A stretch of DNA of 64,000 bases from RCIO01 sp965232405 (GTDB lineage Bacteria; Pseudomonadota; Alphaproteobacteria; Rhizobiales; Rhizobiaceae), in the NCBI GenBank assembly GCA_965232405.1, contig OZ246966.1:248001-312000 (forward strand). Reading direction: 5' to 3'. Of the stretch, positions 16,865-26,093 are shown in pieces (position 1 is the stretch's first letter; the number at the start of each line of letters is the position of its first letter). The notes beneath the pieces are model-generated. The model did not search any database and was not told where the DNA came from. It saw only the letters and a list, made by a program, of their open reading frames with translations. The translations under genes were made by a program, and so were the position numbers.

Positions 16865-18178
16865 TCAGGCGGCGCGTTCGATGCGAATGACCTGCGCCTT
16901 GTCCACCAGATGCCCGTCGCGCGTGACGCCGTCGACCGCCTTGCGCACTGCGGCTTCCGTGGTCTCGTGCGTGACCAGGATGACGGTCTTTTCGCTGTCC
17001 GGCTGATCCTGGGTTGCGTGCTGGACGATCGATTCCAGCGAAATGTCGCTCTCGGCCATGCGTTTCGCCAAGGCGGCAAACACGCCCGCCCTGTCATGCA
17101 CGGTGAAGCGAATGAAATAGCCACCTGCATGGGAGCGCATGCGGGCCCGCTTGTAGGGCGCAAGCTGCTTGGCCGGCCAGCCGAACACCGGGGCGTGCTG
17201 GAAGCCGGGGCGGCTCTTGGCGATATCCGCAATGTCCCCGACCACCGCCGATGCGGTCGCGTTACCGCCCGCACCCGGCCCTGAAAGCAGCAATTCGCCC
17301 AGAATATCGGTCTCGATCGCAACCGCATTGGTCACGCCGTGCACCTGCGCGATCACCGATGCGGTCGGCACCATTGTCGGGTGAACCCGCTGTTCCACAC
17401 CGCTCTCGGTCCGCTGTGCGACGCCCAGAAGCTTGATGCGGTATCCCAGTTCCGCAGCCGCGCGAATGTCGGCCTGCGTGATGTTGGAAATGCCTTCGAG
17501 ATAGATGTCGTCGGCCGCGATCTTGTGGCCGAAGGCCAGGCTCGAGAGAATCGCCAGCTTGTGTGCCGTGTCCTGCCCTTCGATGTCGAAGGTCGGGTCG
17601 GCTTCGGCATAACCCAGCCGCTGCGCATCGGCCAGGCAGTCGGCGAAGGAGATGCCTTCCGCCTCCATGCGCGTCAGAATGTAGTTGCAGGTGCCGTTGA
17701 GGATACCGAAGACGCGGCTGATCGAATTGCCGGCCATCGATTCGCGCATCGTCTTGATGACGGGAATGCCGCCAGCCACCGCCGCCTCGTAGTTGAGCAG
17801 GACGCCCTTGTCTTCGGCGAGTTTCGCCAGCGCCAGACCGTGCTTGGCAAGCAGCGCCTTGTTGGCGGTCACCACATGCCGGCCCGATTGCAGCGCAGCC
17901 TTGACCGAATCGAGCGCCGCACCGTCCTCGCCGCCGATAAGCTCGACGAAGACATCGATATCGCTGGACTTGGCGAGTGCAACCGGATCGTCATGCCAGG
18001 CAACGCCTGAGAGATCGACACCGCGATCCTTGTTGCGGTCACGAGCCGAGACTGCGGCCACTGAAAGGTCACGGCCGCACTGGCGCGTCAGTTCGGAAGC
18101 CTTGTGGCCAAGCACGCCGGCAACCGACGCACCCACCGTTCCAAGACCCGCAATTCCGATCCGCAACGCTTCGGCCAT
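16865..18178 (-). CDS. hom: homoserine dehydrogenase
   Basis: Reduces aspartate semialdehyde to homoserine, the branch to threonine and methionine. The 437-residue protein has the Rossmann motif GIAGLGTVGASVAGVL, the catalytic region with NGTCNYILTRM and EADPTFDIEGQDTAHKLAIL, and a C-terminal ACT domain from about residue 355 for feedback control. Start ATG 18178. The aminotransferase gene ends 43 bases upstream on the same strand. Length and domain order are normal. Confidence 0.96.
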   Translation of the reverse strand: MAEALRIGIAGLGTVGASVAGVLGHKASELTRQCGRDLSVAAVSARDRNKDRGVDLSGVAWHDDPVALAKSSDIDVFVELIGGEDGAALDSVKAALQSGRHVVTANKALLAKHGLALAKLAEDKGVLLNYEAAVAGGIPVIKTMRESMAGNSISRVFGILNGTCNYILTRMEAEGISFADCLADAQRLGYAEADPTFDIEGQDTAHKLAILSSLAFGHKIAADDIYLEGISNITQADIRAAAELGYRIKLLGVAQRTESGVEQRVHPTMVPTASVIAQVHGVTNAVAIETDILGELLLSGPGAGGNATASAVVGDIADIAKSRPGFQHAPVFGWPAKQLAPYKRARMRSHAGGYFIRFTVHDRAGVFAALAKRMAESDISLESIVQHATQDQPDSEKTVILVTHETTEAAVRKAVDGVTRDGHLVDKAQVIRIERAA

Positions 18179-18221
18179 GTTCCCGGCGTCCCTTTCTGTA
18201 CTGTTGTGATGTTGGCGTGGT

Positions 18222-19451
18222 TCAGCGGCGCGCGTTCAGCGCCACCACATTGTCAGGCTTGGCTTCCGCCGAAGACAGGAACCGCTTGATGTTGCGCGCC
18301 GCCTGCCGGATGCGGTGCTCGTTCTCGACCAGAGCGATACGCACGAAATCGTCTCCGTGCTCACCGAAGCCGATGCCCGGCGCAACCGCCACATCCGCCT
18401 TTTCGACCAGCAGCTTGGAGAATTCCAGCGACCCGAGCGCCCGGAACGGTTCGGGGATCGGCGCCCAGGCAAACATCGTTGCCGCAGGCGGCGGCACGTC
18501 CCAGCCGGAACGCGCAAACGCCTCGACCAGAACGTCGCGGCGGCGGTGATAGACCTCGCGCACTTCCTCTATTTCGGCGCCGTCCGAATTGAGCGCCGCG
18601 GTGGCCGCCACCTGGATTGGCGTGAATGCGCCGTAGTCCAGATAGGATTTCACCCGCGTCAGCGCCGAGATCAGCCGCTCGTTGCCGACCGCGAAACCCA
18701 TGCGCCAGCCGGGCATGGAAAATGTCTTCGACATCGAGGTGAACTCGACCGCCACATCCATCGCGCCCTGTACCTGCAGCACGGAGGGTGGCGGATTGCC
18801 GTCGAAATAGATCTCGGAATAGGCGAGATCGGACAACAGGATGATTTCGTGCTTGCGCGCAAACGCCACCACGTCCTTGAAGAAGTCGAGCGTCGCCACA
18901 TGCGCGGTCGGATTGGACGGGTAGTTGAGGATCAGCGCCAGCGGTTTCGGGATCGAATGGCGGATCGCCCTTTCCAGTGCCGGAATGAATCCGTCATTCG
19001 GCTCCACCTGCATGGAGCGGATGACACCGCCTGACATGATGAAGCCGAAAGCGTGGATCGGATAGGTCGGGTTCGGGCACAGCACCACGTCGCCTGGAGC
19101 GGTGATCGCCTGCGCCATATTGGCGAAGCCTTCCTTGGAGCCCAGCGTGGCCACGACCTGCCGCTCGGGATCGAGCTTCACGCCAAACCGGCGCGCGTAA
19201 TAATTGGCCTGCGCCCGGCGCAGTCCGGGAATGCCGCGTGAGGACGAATAGCGGTGCGTACGCGGATCGCGCACCACGTCGCATAGCTTGTCCACGATGG
19301 CCTTTGGCGTCGGCAGATCCGGATTGCCCATGCCAAGGTCGATAATGTCGGCGCCCTTCGCCCGCGCGCTGGCCTTCAGCCGGTTGACCTGCTCGAAGAC
19401 GTAAGGCGGCAGACGGCGGACCTTGTGAAACTCTTCCATGGCATTTTCCAT
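18222..19451 (-). CDS. PLP-dependent aminotransferase, AlaC / LL-DAP aminotransferase-like
   Basis: Fold-type I aminotransferase of about 409 residues. The PLP lysine is in SMSKTFSMPGWRMGF, with NYPSNPTAHVA and the IDLGMGNPDLPTP substrate-loop segment. The sequence type matches proteins annotated as alanine transaminase (AlaC) or LL-diaminopimelate aminotransferase. In this genomic position just upstream of hom in Rhizobiales it is usually annotated in the aspartate-family pathway, but the substrate is not provable here. The start could be ATG 19451, ATG 19439 or GTG 19481. None has a strong ribosome-binding site, and the conserved region begins soon after. Confidence 0.85.
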   Translation of the reverse strand: MENAMEEFHKVRRLPPYVFEQVNRLKASARAKGADIIDLGMGNPDLPTPKAIVDKLCDVVRDPRTHRYSSSRGIPGLRRAQANYYARRFGVKLDPERQVVATLGSKEGFANMAQAITAPGDVVLCPNPTYPIHAFGFIMSGGVIRSMQVEPNDGFIPALERAIRHSIPKPLALILNYPSNPTAHVATLDFFKDVVAFARKHEIILLSDLAYSEIYFDGNPPPSVLQVQGAMDVAVEFTSMSKTFSMPGWRMGFAVGNERLISALTRVKSYLDYGAFTPIQVAATAALNSDGAEIEEVREVYHRRRDVLVEAFARSGWDVPPPAATMFAWAPIPEPFRALGSLEFSKLLVEKADVAVAPGIGFGEHGDDFVRIALVENEHRIRQAARNIKRFLSSAEAKPDNVVALNARR

Positions 19452-19517
19452 CGGGAGGCGTGAACGCGGCGGGATATACACCCAATCAGGTTAGCGGTCG
19501 ATAGAGGTGGCTTCGCG

Positions 19518-19835
19518 TCAGTTCTCGATTTCCTCGAGTGTCTCGTCGGCATGCGTGCGTTTCAGGCGCAACAGCCGATCGGTTTGTGTCCGTGTGCTGC
19601 TGGACTGCGACTTCTGGGCATCGCGCCGACTTTGCAGCGCGGCCAGCCGCTCCGCCGCCTCTTCATCAGTAAGCTGTTCGGTCTCGGCCTGCGGAGGGAT
19701 GTTGAGATTGGGGTAGGTGCCGGTGTTGCGCGCGCCTGGAACCGCATCCTCGAGCGAAGTCGACGTACAGCCGGACATGGCGGCCAGCACCGGCAGGGCC
19801 AGCAGAAAAAGTCGCAGCGAATAACGGGCCTGCAT
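19518..19835 (-). CDS. small predicted lipoprotein
   Basis: A 105-residue protein beginning with a basic, hydrophobic signal sequence and a lipobox-like AAMSGC near residue 23, so the mature protein would start at a lipidated Cys. The rest is hydrophilic: a Pro-containing linker (GTYPNLNIPPQAE) and a charged, probably helical tail. I do not recognise a family beyond 'small rhizobial lipoprotein'. It is divergent from phaC, with overlapping upstream regions, and downstream lies the aminotransferase gene on the same strand. Confidence 0.72.
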   Translation of the reverse strand: MQARYSLRLFLLALPVLAAMSGCTSTSLEDAVPGARNTGTYPNLNIPPQAETEQLTDEEAAERLAALQSRRDAQKSQSSSTRTQTDRLLRLKRTHADETLEEIEN

Positions 19836-19872
19836 TCGGGTCCAGACGCCTTTCGGTCATTGTTTTGAGCCA

Positions 19873-19920
19873 CGTCAAAATGCTGACGCAGTTGGACGTG
19901 TAGTGCCCTGTCATTGTAAT
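19873..19920 (+). promoter_or_regulatory. candidate phaC promoter with upstream palindrome
   Basis: TTGGAC at 19892-19897 and TGTAAT at 19915-19920 are separated by exactly 17 bases, about 40 bases before the phaC start codon. Just upstream, CGTCA (19873-19877) and TGACG (19884-19888) form an inverted repeat around AAATGC, adjacent to the -35 element. It is a possible operator. Spacing strongly resembles a sigma-70 promoter; regulation by a PhaR-type repressor is only a guess. Confidence 0.5.
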
Positions 19921-19959
19921 ATGTCAAGAACATGCACGAGCGGGAGGCTCGCCGCCACA

Positions 19960-21795
19960 ATGGGCGACACAAGGCAGGCTGGCGACGGCAAGAAAGAAGA
20001 AACGGACAGCGCCGGTGTCGAGCAATACCTCGTCAAGGATCCTGAGCGTTTTGCGCTGAATGTCGCGCGTATGATCGAGGAGGCCGGCAAGGCAGCCGCC
20101 GCGTGGGCCGAGCCGCGCGAAAAGGGCGAAATTCGTGACACCATGTCGGACCCCGCAGCCGACATGGTCCGTACCTTTTCCAAGCTGACCGAATACTGGC
20201 TCTCCGATCCCTCGCGTGCGCTTGAGGCGCAGACGCGGTTGATGTCGAACTATCTGTCGATCTGGTCGAATGCCGTGCAACGGCTGGGTGGCAAGGATTT
20301 GCCGGACGAGGTCGAGCCGGAACGCGGCGACAAGCGGTTCAAGGATCCCGAATGGGGCAAGAACGCCTTCTTCGACTTCTTGAAACAGACCTATCTGGTG
20401 ACCTCGCGCTGGGCCTCCGATCTGGTCGAGGACACTGACGGCCTTGACGAGCACACGCGGCACAAGGCGCGCTTTTACGTCAAGCAGATCACCAATGCGC
20501 TGTCGCCATCCAACTTCGTTCTGACCAATCCCGAACTCTTTCGGGAAACAGTCTCCAGCAATGGCGAAAACCTTGCGCGCGGCATGCACATGCTGGCCGA
20601 AGACATCAAGGCCGGCCACGGCGAACTGAAGCTGCGCCAGTCGGATGCGTCGCGATTCGCGGTCGGTGAAAACCTGGCCACAACGCCGGGCAAGGTCGTT
20701 GCCCGCAATGAACTGGTCGAGATTATCCAGTACGAACCGACAACGGAGAAGGTGCTGAAGCGCCCTCTCCTCATCTGCCCGCCATGGATCAACAAGTTCT
20801 ACATTCTCGATCTGAACCCGGACAAATCCTTCATTCGCTGGGCGGTCGAGCAGGGTCACACCGTCTTTGTCATCTCCTGGGCCAACCCGGACGAACGCCA
20901 CGGTCGGATGGATTGGGACGACTATATCAATCTCGGCCTCTTCTTCGCGCTCGACACGGTCGAAAAGGCGACTGGCGAACGCGAGGTCAACGCAATCGGC
21001 TATTGCGTTGGAGGCACGTTGCTCGCGGCCGCATTGGCGCTGATGGCGCGTGAGGGCGACGATCGCATCCGCACCGCCACCTTTCTCACAACGCAGGTCG
21101 ATTTCACCCACGCAGGCGATCTCAAGGTCTTTGTCGACAACGACCAGATCGCCGCGCTCGAAAAAGCCATGAACGACAAGGGATATCTGGACGGCACGCG
21201 CATGGCGACGGCGTTCAACATGCTGCGCTCCAGCGAGTTGATCTGGCCCTATGTCGTGAACAACTACATGCGCGGCCAGGCGCCCATGCCCTTCGATCTG
21301 CTCTACTGGAATTCCGATTCCACGCGCATGGCCGCCGCAAACCACTCCTTCTACCTGCGCAATTGCTACCTCGAAAACAATCTGAGCAGCGGCAAGATGA
21401 AACTTGGCGGCAAGCCGGTTTCACTCAAGGACGTGACGTTGCCGATCTACAATCTGGCCACGCGGGAAGATCATATCGCCCCGGCGCGCTCTGCCTTTGT
21501 CGGAAGTTCGTTCTTCGGCGGCCCGGTCGAGTTCGTTCTGTCGGGATCAGGGCATATTGCCGGTGTGGTTAACCCGCCGAAATCGGGAAAATACCAGTTC
21601 TGGACCGGCGGCCGGCCTGACGGTGATTTTGACACCTGGCTCGCCGAGGCAGTCGAGACACCGGGATCATGGTGGCCGCACTGGCACAAATGGATCGAAT
21701 CGCACGACAGGAAGCGCGTAGAAGCGCGTGTGCCGGGCAAGACGACCGACGTGCTGGCCGACGCGCCGGGAACCTATGTGAAAGTGCGCGTTTGA
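19960..21795 (+). CDS. phaC: class I poly(3-hydroxyalkanoate) synthase
   Basis: Polymerises hydroxyacyl-CoA (typically 3-hydroxybutyryl-CoA) into storage polyester granules. The 611-residue protein has the lipase-like box GYCVGGT with the nucleophilic Cys, the conserved WANPDERHGRMDWDDYI (two parts) around the WNxD region, DLLYWNSDSTRMAAANHSFYLRNCY, and the C-terminal SGHIAGVVNPP containing the catalytic His. Length matches class I enzymes. The ATG at 19960 is preceded by GGGAGG (19942-19947); the frame is open further upstream to 19903, before this signal. phaA, phaB and phaR are not in the window. Confidence 0.96.
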   Translation: MGDTRQAGDGKKEETDSAGVEQYLVKDPERFALNVARMIEEAGKAAAAWAEPREKGEIRDTMSDPAADMVRTFSKLTEYWLSDPSRALEAQTRLMSNYLSIWSNAVQRLGGKDLPDEVEPERGDKRFKDPEWGKNAFFDFLKQTYLVTSRWASDLVEDTDGLDEHTRHKARFYVKQITNALSPSNFVLTNPELFRETVSSNGENLARGMHMLAEDIKAGHGELKLRQSDASRFAVGENLATTPGKVVARNELVEIIQYEPTTEKVLKRPLLICPPWINKFYILDLNPDKSFIRWAVEQGHTVFVISWANPDERHGRMDWDDYINLGLFFALDTVEKATGEREVNAIGYCVGGTLLAAALALMAREGDDRIRTATFLTTQVDFTHAGDLKVFVDNDQIAALEKAMNDKGYLDGTRMATAFNMLRSSELIWPYVVNNYMRGQAPMPFDLLYWNSDSTRMAAANHSFYLRNCYLENNLSSGKMKLGGKPVSLKDVTLPIYNLATREDHIAPARSAFVGSSFFGGPVEFVLSGSGHIAGVVNPPKSGKYQFWTGGRPDGDFDTWLAEAVETPGSWWPHWHKWIESHDRKRVEARVPGKTTDVLADAPGTYVKVRV

Positions 21796-22024
21796 ATTGC
21801 GGTAACGCTTATAATTCGATAGGTTGCCATTCGTGATTTTCGTAACTGCGTCAAACAGGTGAAGGACGGCTTGGCCGCGCAAACGTTCGCGGTACGGGGG
21901 CGATTGAGTTTGGTGGGGTGATCTGGCGCCCTCGCGCCCGATCTGGCCGAAAACCGAACCGGCAGATAAAGGTTGGGGTGCGCCCTTTGAGCGCTCGCCC
22001 GGCGCAGACCAAAGGGAAGACGCC

Positions 22025-23386
22025 TTGAAGGCTGACGGTTCATCACCGCGCACCTTTCTTCGGATAAGGCTTGTTGGCCATGCCGGCGCAGTAGGGCTGG
22101 CTGCATCGCTGGTCGCCTCTTGCAGCACGTCGACCGATCCTTTTGCCCAGTTTGGTCTTCAAGCCCAGACGACGGGCCCGCAATACGTGCAAGCGCAACC
22201 TGCCGAGACGACGTCAGCGACAGGCAGTGACGCCTACTATGTTGTCTCCGAGGACGACCCGGACCTTCCCGAAAACGTTGCTCAGCACCCCTCGCTATCG
22301 AATGGCGATGAGCCGGTAGCTGTGGCCGTGGACGGATCTCCCCAGACTGTCCCCGTAGACGTCGCTGCCGCCGATGCGCCCCAAGTGGACGATCCGGTTC
22401 TTGCGGCGCGGATGGGCGCCAACGGGGTATATTTGGAAACGACGCCCGGACGGCAGCAGGCAACCCGTCCTGCCGCGCAGCCGCCGAAACGACGCAATTT
22501 CTTCGCTGCGCTTTTCAGCGCGCCCGAGACCGAGCAACCGATGGTGCGCCGCCAGCCGCCGCAACAGCCTCAGGCTGTCGCTGTCGCTGCCGAACCGCCT
22601 TCCGAACCAACGGTCGGCGCCGAAGCAGGCGTGACCAATGAGATTGTCCTGGAATCGGACGAATCGGCAGCCGTGGACGTTGCGGTACGGCCCGAACCCA
22701 CCGCTTTCATCGAAAACAGGCCGGCGGAGGCTGCCGCTGCTCCGGCCCCGCGCCGGCGCAGTTTCCTGTCCGCCTTCTTTTCCAGTTCCGAGCCCGAGCC
22801 TGAACCCCGCGCGCAGCCGCGGCGGCCAGTCGTTCAGGTTGCCTCGGCAGCACCAGCCAGCGCGTCGGCTGCCAATATCTACGGCAATGACGCCCTGCCC
22901 GGCGTGCGCGACCAGGACAGCCTCTACGACATCAGCCGAAAATCCGGATCGGACGACGACAGCGATATCGATATCAATGAAGGCGACGACGTTCAGCTCG
23001 CGATGGCTCCGGGTCTTGCCCGGCTGGCCCCCAACGGTCTGATGATCCAGACTGACAGGGTTGATGTCGCCTGCCTCAAGCCGTCGCTTGTGCGCGTGCT
23101 CAAGGCCGTGGAAAAGCACTATGGCGAGCGCGTCGTGGTGACTTCCGGCTATCGCAGCCCGCAGCACAACCGGCGCGCACGCGGCTCGCGCAATTCGCTC
23201 CACATGTATTGTGCGGCAGCCGATATCCAGGTCGAGGATGTCGACAAGTGGGAACTCGCGCAGTTCCTGCGTTCCATGCCCGGTCGCGGCGGCGTGGGCA
23301 CCTATTGCCACACCAAATCCGTGCACGTCGACGTCGGCCCCGAGCGCGACTGGAACTGGCGCTGCCGCCGGCGCAAGAGAAAATAG
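22025..23386 (+). CDS. M15/DUF882 (YcbK-like) peptidase domain lipoprotein with long disordered linker
   Basis: A 453-residue envelope protein starting at TTG 22025 behind GGGAAG. A signal segment ends in a lipobox-like LVASCSTS near residue 35, suggesting a lipoprotein. Residues of roughly 40-310 are Ala/Pro/Glu-rich and of low complexity, probably a disordered span through the periplasm. The C-terminal ~120 residues form the peptidase M15-like fold: VVTSGYRSPQHNRR, then SLHMYCAAADIQV and KSVHVDVGP, giving the His/Asp/His metal ligands. This fits a murein-acting hydrolase; specificity is unknown. The tail is very basic (CRRRKRK). Confidence 0.82.
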   Translation: MKADGSSPRTFLRIRLVGHAGAVGLAASLVASCSTSTDPFAQFGLQAQTTGPQYVQAQPAETTSATGSDAYYVVSEDDPDLPENVAQHPSLSNGDEPVAVAVDGSPQTVPVDVAAADAPQVDDPVLAARMGANGVYLETTPGRQQATRPAAQPPKRRNFFAALFSAPETEQPMVRRQPPQQPQAVAVAAEPPSEPTVGAEAGVTNEIVLESDESAAVDVAVRPEPTAFIENRPAEAAAAPAPRRRSFLSAFFSSSEPEPEPRAQPRRPVVQVASAAPASASAANIYGNDALPGVRDQDSLYDISRKSGSDDDSDIDINEGDDVQLAMAPGLARLAPNGLMIQTDRVDVACLKPSLVRVLKAVEKHYGERVVVTSGYRSPQHNRRARGSRNSLHMYCAAADIQVEDVDKWELAQFLRSMPGRGGVGTYCHTKSVHVDVGPERDWNWRCRRRKRK

Positions 23387-23417
23387 AAATTTCTTCCGAT
23401 TCAAGCGGTTTGACGGG

Positions 23418-23445
23418 TTGCCGGGCAAGGCGAAGCTGATATAAG
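23418..23445 (+). promoter_or_regulatory. candidate tRNA-Glu promoter
   Basis: TTGCCG at 23418-23423 and TATAAG at 23440-23445 are 16 bases apart, and the tRNA begins 14 bases later. The -10 element is good and the -35 moderate. Placement fits a dedicated promoter for the tRNA. Confidence 0.45.
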
Positions 23446-23458
23446 CGCTCCGTTCCGC

Positions 23459-23534
23459 GCGCCCATCGTCTAGCGGTCTAGGACGCCGCCCTTTCACGGC
23501 GGAAACACGGGTTCGAGTCCCGTTGGGCGTGCCA
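23459..23534 (+). tRNA. tRNA-Glu (anticodon TTC)
   Basis: Full cloverleaf of 76 bases including an encoded CCA. The acceptor arms GCGCCCA (23459-23465) and TGGGCGT (23524-23530) pair with one G-T at the first position. The anticodon loop CTTTCAC sits on a CCGCC/GGCGG stem, with anticodon TTC at 23493-23495. The T arm shows GGTTCGAGTCC. Sequence closely resembles E. coli tRNA-Glu in the D and anticodon arms. It stands at the left edge of the catabolic gene cluster. Confidence 0.96.
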
Positions 23535-23566
23535 GCTATCTCTACAACTTGATCGACCGCATCGCA

Positions 23567-23588
23567 GCAGAGCTGGCGCTAGCTCTGC
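23567..23588. terminator. possible bidirectional terminator after tRNA-Glu
   Basis: GCAGAGCT (23567-23574) and AGCTCTGC (23581-23588) form an 8-bp perfect stem with a six-base loop. It lies between the tRNA gene and the 3' end of the convergent acyl-CoA synthetase gene, whose stop codon is inside it (23579-23581). There is no clear T-run on either strand, so termination strength is uncertain. Confidence 0.35.
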
Positions 23589-25072
23589 AGCAATTCGCGC
23601 AGGTCGCGACGCAGCACCTTGCCGTATGCGTTCTTGGGCAACTCGTCCATGAAGATGACGCGCTTGGGCTTCTTGAAGCTCGCGAGATTCGCCTTGCAGT
23701 AGTCGAGCACCGCTGCTTCGTCGAGCGCGGCGTCGTCAGCCACCACGGCAACGCAAACGCTCTCGCCCCACTCGACATCCGGTAACCCGAACGCAATCAC
23801 CTCGCGCACGCCAGGGTGCGCCGCGATCACGTCCTCGATCTCCTTGGGATAGATATTACTGCCACCGGAAATGATCGTGTCGTGGCGACGATCGAGCACT
23901 CTGAGCCTGCCGCCCGCGTCGAATCGGCCTATGTCGCCTGTGTGCAGCCAGCCTCCACGCAGCGCTTTCGCCGTCGCTTCCGCATTACGCCAATAACCTT
24001 TCATGACGACATCGCCGCGCACGCAGATTTCGCCATCCTCACCCGCAGGCACCTGATTGTCGTTGTCATCAACGATGCGCACCTCAACGCCGGACCGGAC
24101 ATAGCCGGCAGAGAGCAGTGTCTCGTCGTCAGCGTCGAGATGTGCCGCGCCCGGCAGGTAAGAGATCGTCATCGGCGCCTCCCCCTGACCGTAGAGCTGG
24201 TGGAAAATCGGCCCGAAACGCGCGACCGCAGCGCGGATGTGCTCAAGGTGGATGGTCGCGCCGCCATAGACGACACCGCGCAGAGATCCAATGTCGTCGC
24301 GCGGCGGCGCTTCGAGCAAGCGGACGATCATCGTCGGGGCAACGAAGGCAATGACGGTGATCGAAAGCGCGACAACCGTGTCGAACACCTCGGCCGGCCG
24401 GAAACCCGAGCCATCGTAGATGATGTTCTCGGCGCCGCGCGCCAGCGACGGGATCAGATATATGCCGCTGCCATGCGAGAGCGGCGCAACATGCAGGACA
24501 CGGTCGCTCTCCTGGAACTCGAACACGTCAGCGAGGCAGTTTACCGCCGACGCAACTATGTTGCGATGCGTGAGCGTCGCGCCCTTCGGTTTCCCGGTCG
24601 TCCCGGAGGTGTAGAATATCCATGCCGCATCGTCGGGCTCGACGTCGGCGGGATGGTCGGGCTCGATGGGCGCTGGTAGCTCGAACGCCTCGATCGCCAG
24701 AAGTTCGGGATCGAAACCGGACGGCAATGCGTCCTTCAGATCCTCGATATGTTCGGCATGCGTGATGATCAGCTTCGGTTCCGCGTCACCGGCGATCCAC
24801 GCGACCTCGCGCGGATGCAGCTTGGCGTTGACCGGCACGACGACCAGCCCGGCGCGCATGGTCGCCAGAAGCAGCGCCGGGAACTCGAAGCCGTTGCGTA
24901 TGAAGAGCAGTATCCGGTCGCCGCGCGAACATCCCTTCGCGGCGAACCACGCGCCAAGAGCAGCGCAGGTTCCGTCGAACTCGCGATAGGACTGCCGCCG
25001 TGAGCCCCAGGAGACAGCAGTTTCGTTCGCGCGGCGCCGGATGGCGTCGGCCAGCATGGAATAGACGTTCAT
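23579..25072 (-). CDS. acyl-CoA synthetase (AMP-forming)
   Basis: ATP-dependent ligase that activates a carboxylic acid to its CoA ester, 497 residues. The ANL-superfamily motifs are present: YTSGTTGKPKGATLTHRN (P-loop), YGQGEAPMT (A5-like), GGWLHTGDIGRFDAGG and RHDTIISGGSNIYPKEIE (hinge and A8), and a lysine near the C-terminus in ELPKNAYGKVLRRDL. Substrate length or aromaticity cannot be told. It lies 13 bases downstream of the FAH-family gene on the same strand, forming a leftward unit controlled with the tetR-type gene. It fits a pathway in which the imported acid is activated to a CoA ester. Confidence 0.92.
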   Translation of the reverse strand: MNVYSMLADAIRRRANETAVSWGSRRQSYREFDGTCAALGAWFAAKGCSRGDRILLFIRNGFEFPALLLATMRAGLVVVPVNAKLHPREVAWIAGDAEPKLIITHAEHIEDLKDALPSGFDPELLAIEAFELPAPIEPDHPADVEPDDAAWIFYTSGTTGKPKGATLTHRNIVASAVNCLADVFEFQESDRVLHVAPLSHGSGIYLIPSLARGAENIIYDGSGFRPAEVFDTVVALSITVIAFVAPTMIVRLLEAPPRDDIGSLRGVVYGGATIHLEHIRAAVARFGPIFHQLYGQGEAPMTISYLPGAAHLDADDETLLSAGYVRSGVEVRIVDDNDNQVPAGEDGEICVRGDVVMKGYWRNAEATAKALRGGWLHTGDIGRFDAGGRLRVLDRRHDTIISGGSNIYPKEIEDVIAAHPGVREVIAFGLPDVEWGESVCVAVVADDAALDEAAVLDYCKANLASFKKPKRVIFMDELPKNAYGKVLRRDLRELLQS

Positions 25073-25085
25073 GCCAGCGGCTTGC

Positions 25086-26072
25086 TCATGGTTTTCCGGT
25101 CAGCACACGGTTTTTCAGGATGCCGATGCCCTCGACCTCCAGTTCGACCACATCGCCGTGCTTGAGGAACTTCATATGCTCCAGGCCGCAGCCGTTTCCG
25201 ACCGTGCCGGAACCGAAAAATTCGCCTGGATAGACCGTCTCGGATTGCGAGATGTGTGCCAGCAAATCCTCGAACTTCCAATGCATGCTGGACGTGTTGC
25301 CCCTGCCCCATTCCTCGCCGTTGACGCGGCAAATCATGGTGAGATTGTAAGGGTCTTTGAGTTCGTCGGCAGTAACGAGGCATGGCCCCATTGCGTTGCC
25401 GTAGTCGAAATCCTTGCCCTTGGCCGGGCCGAGCTGTCCGCCCATTTCCTGTGTCTGCGCGTCGCGCGCCGAAAAGTCGTTGAAGATCGTGTAGCCGTAG
25501 ATGTAGTCGCGCGCCTTGTCCTTGGCGATGTCGACGCCCTTCTTGCGAACGAAGAAGCCGAATTCGAGCTCGAAATCCATCAGCTTGGAATAGCTTGGCC
25601 AGTAGACATCGACATCGGTCCCGATGACCGAGAAACGGTTGGCCTTGTAGTAGATCGGCTGCTCGTAGAACGTCTTTGGGATCGCCAGTTGCCCGGTCCG
25701 TTCAAACTCCTTCATCGCGGCCTCGGGATCGGGCGTCGCATTGGCTCGGACGCGCCGGGCAGCGTCGAAGGCCTGCTTCAGATGCGTCTCGAAACACAGG
25801 CAGTCGCGCATCTGGATCGGCACAGGCACCGGAGCGAGCAATTTCACGTCCTTCTTCTTGAAGGCGTCCTTTTTGCCCTTCTTGACCGTCTGGTAGGCGC
25901 GCTCAAGCGCTTCGTCGCCCCCCTCGATCATCGCCTGAACAGACGCAAAGGCGGCGTAGCTTTTGCCGAACGCATCCTTGTGCGCCTGCGCGAGATCGAC
26001 GATCTTGCGGTCGCCATCGACCAGGGCGCCGGCTCGCGCCTTGCCCTTCCTCTCATAAGTGACGAGCTTCAT
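25086..26072 (-). CDS. fumarylacetoacetate hydrolase family protein
   Basis: Metal-dependent C-C hydrolase, decarboxylase or isomerase fold, 328 residues. The metal-binding Glu residues lie in KLMDFELEFGFFVRKKG, with FNDFSARDAQTQEM supplying the next acid, and KGKDFDYGNAMGPCLV follows. This longer type resembles FAH-like proteins found in aromatic ring-fission product pathways. It lies between the tetR-type regulator (upstream, 21 bases) and the acyl-CoA synthetase (downstream). Likely cytoplasmic. Substrate is unknown; hydrolysis of a ring-opened dioxo acid is the working guess. Confidence 0.88.
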   Translation of the reverse strand: MKLVTYERKGKARAGALVDGDRKIVDLAQAHKDAFGKSYAAFASVQAMIEGGDEALERAYQTVKKGKKDAFKKKDVKLLAPVPVPIQMRDCLCFETHLKQAFDAARRVRANATPDPEAAMKEFERTGQLAIPKTFYEQPIYYKANRFSVIGTDVDVYWPSYSKLMDFELEFGFFVRKKGVDIAKDKARDYIYGYTIFNDFSARDAQTQEMGGQLGPAKGKDFDYGNAMGPCLVTADELKDPYNLTMICRVNGEEWGRGNTSSMHWKFEDLLAHISQSETVYPGEFFGSGTVGNGCGLEHMKFLKHGDVVELEVEGIGILKNRVLTGKP

Positions 26073-26093
26073 CGCTCTCCTCCCGTTGAACGC

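Noticed and set aside
19924..21345. 473-codon antisense frame inside phaC
   Set aside because: It is entirely opposite a clear, full-length phaC and has no domain or start signal.
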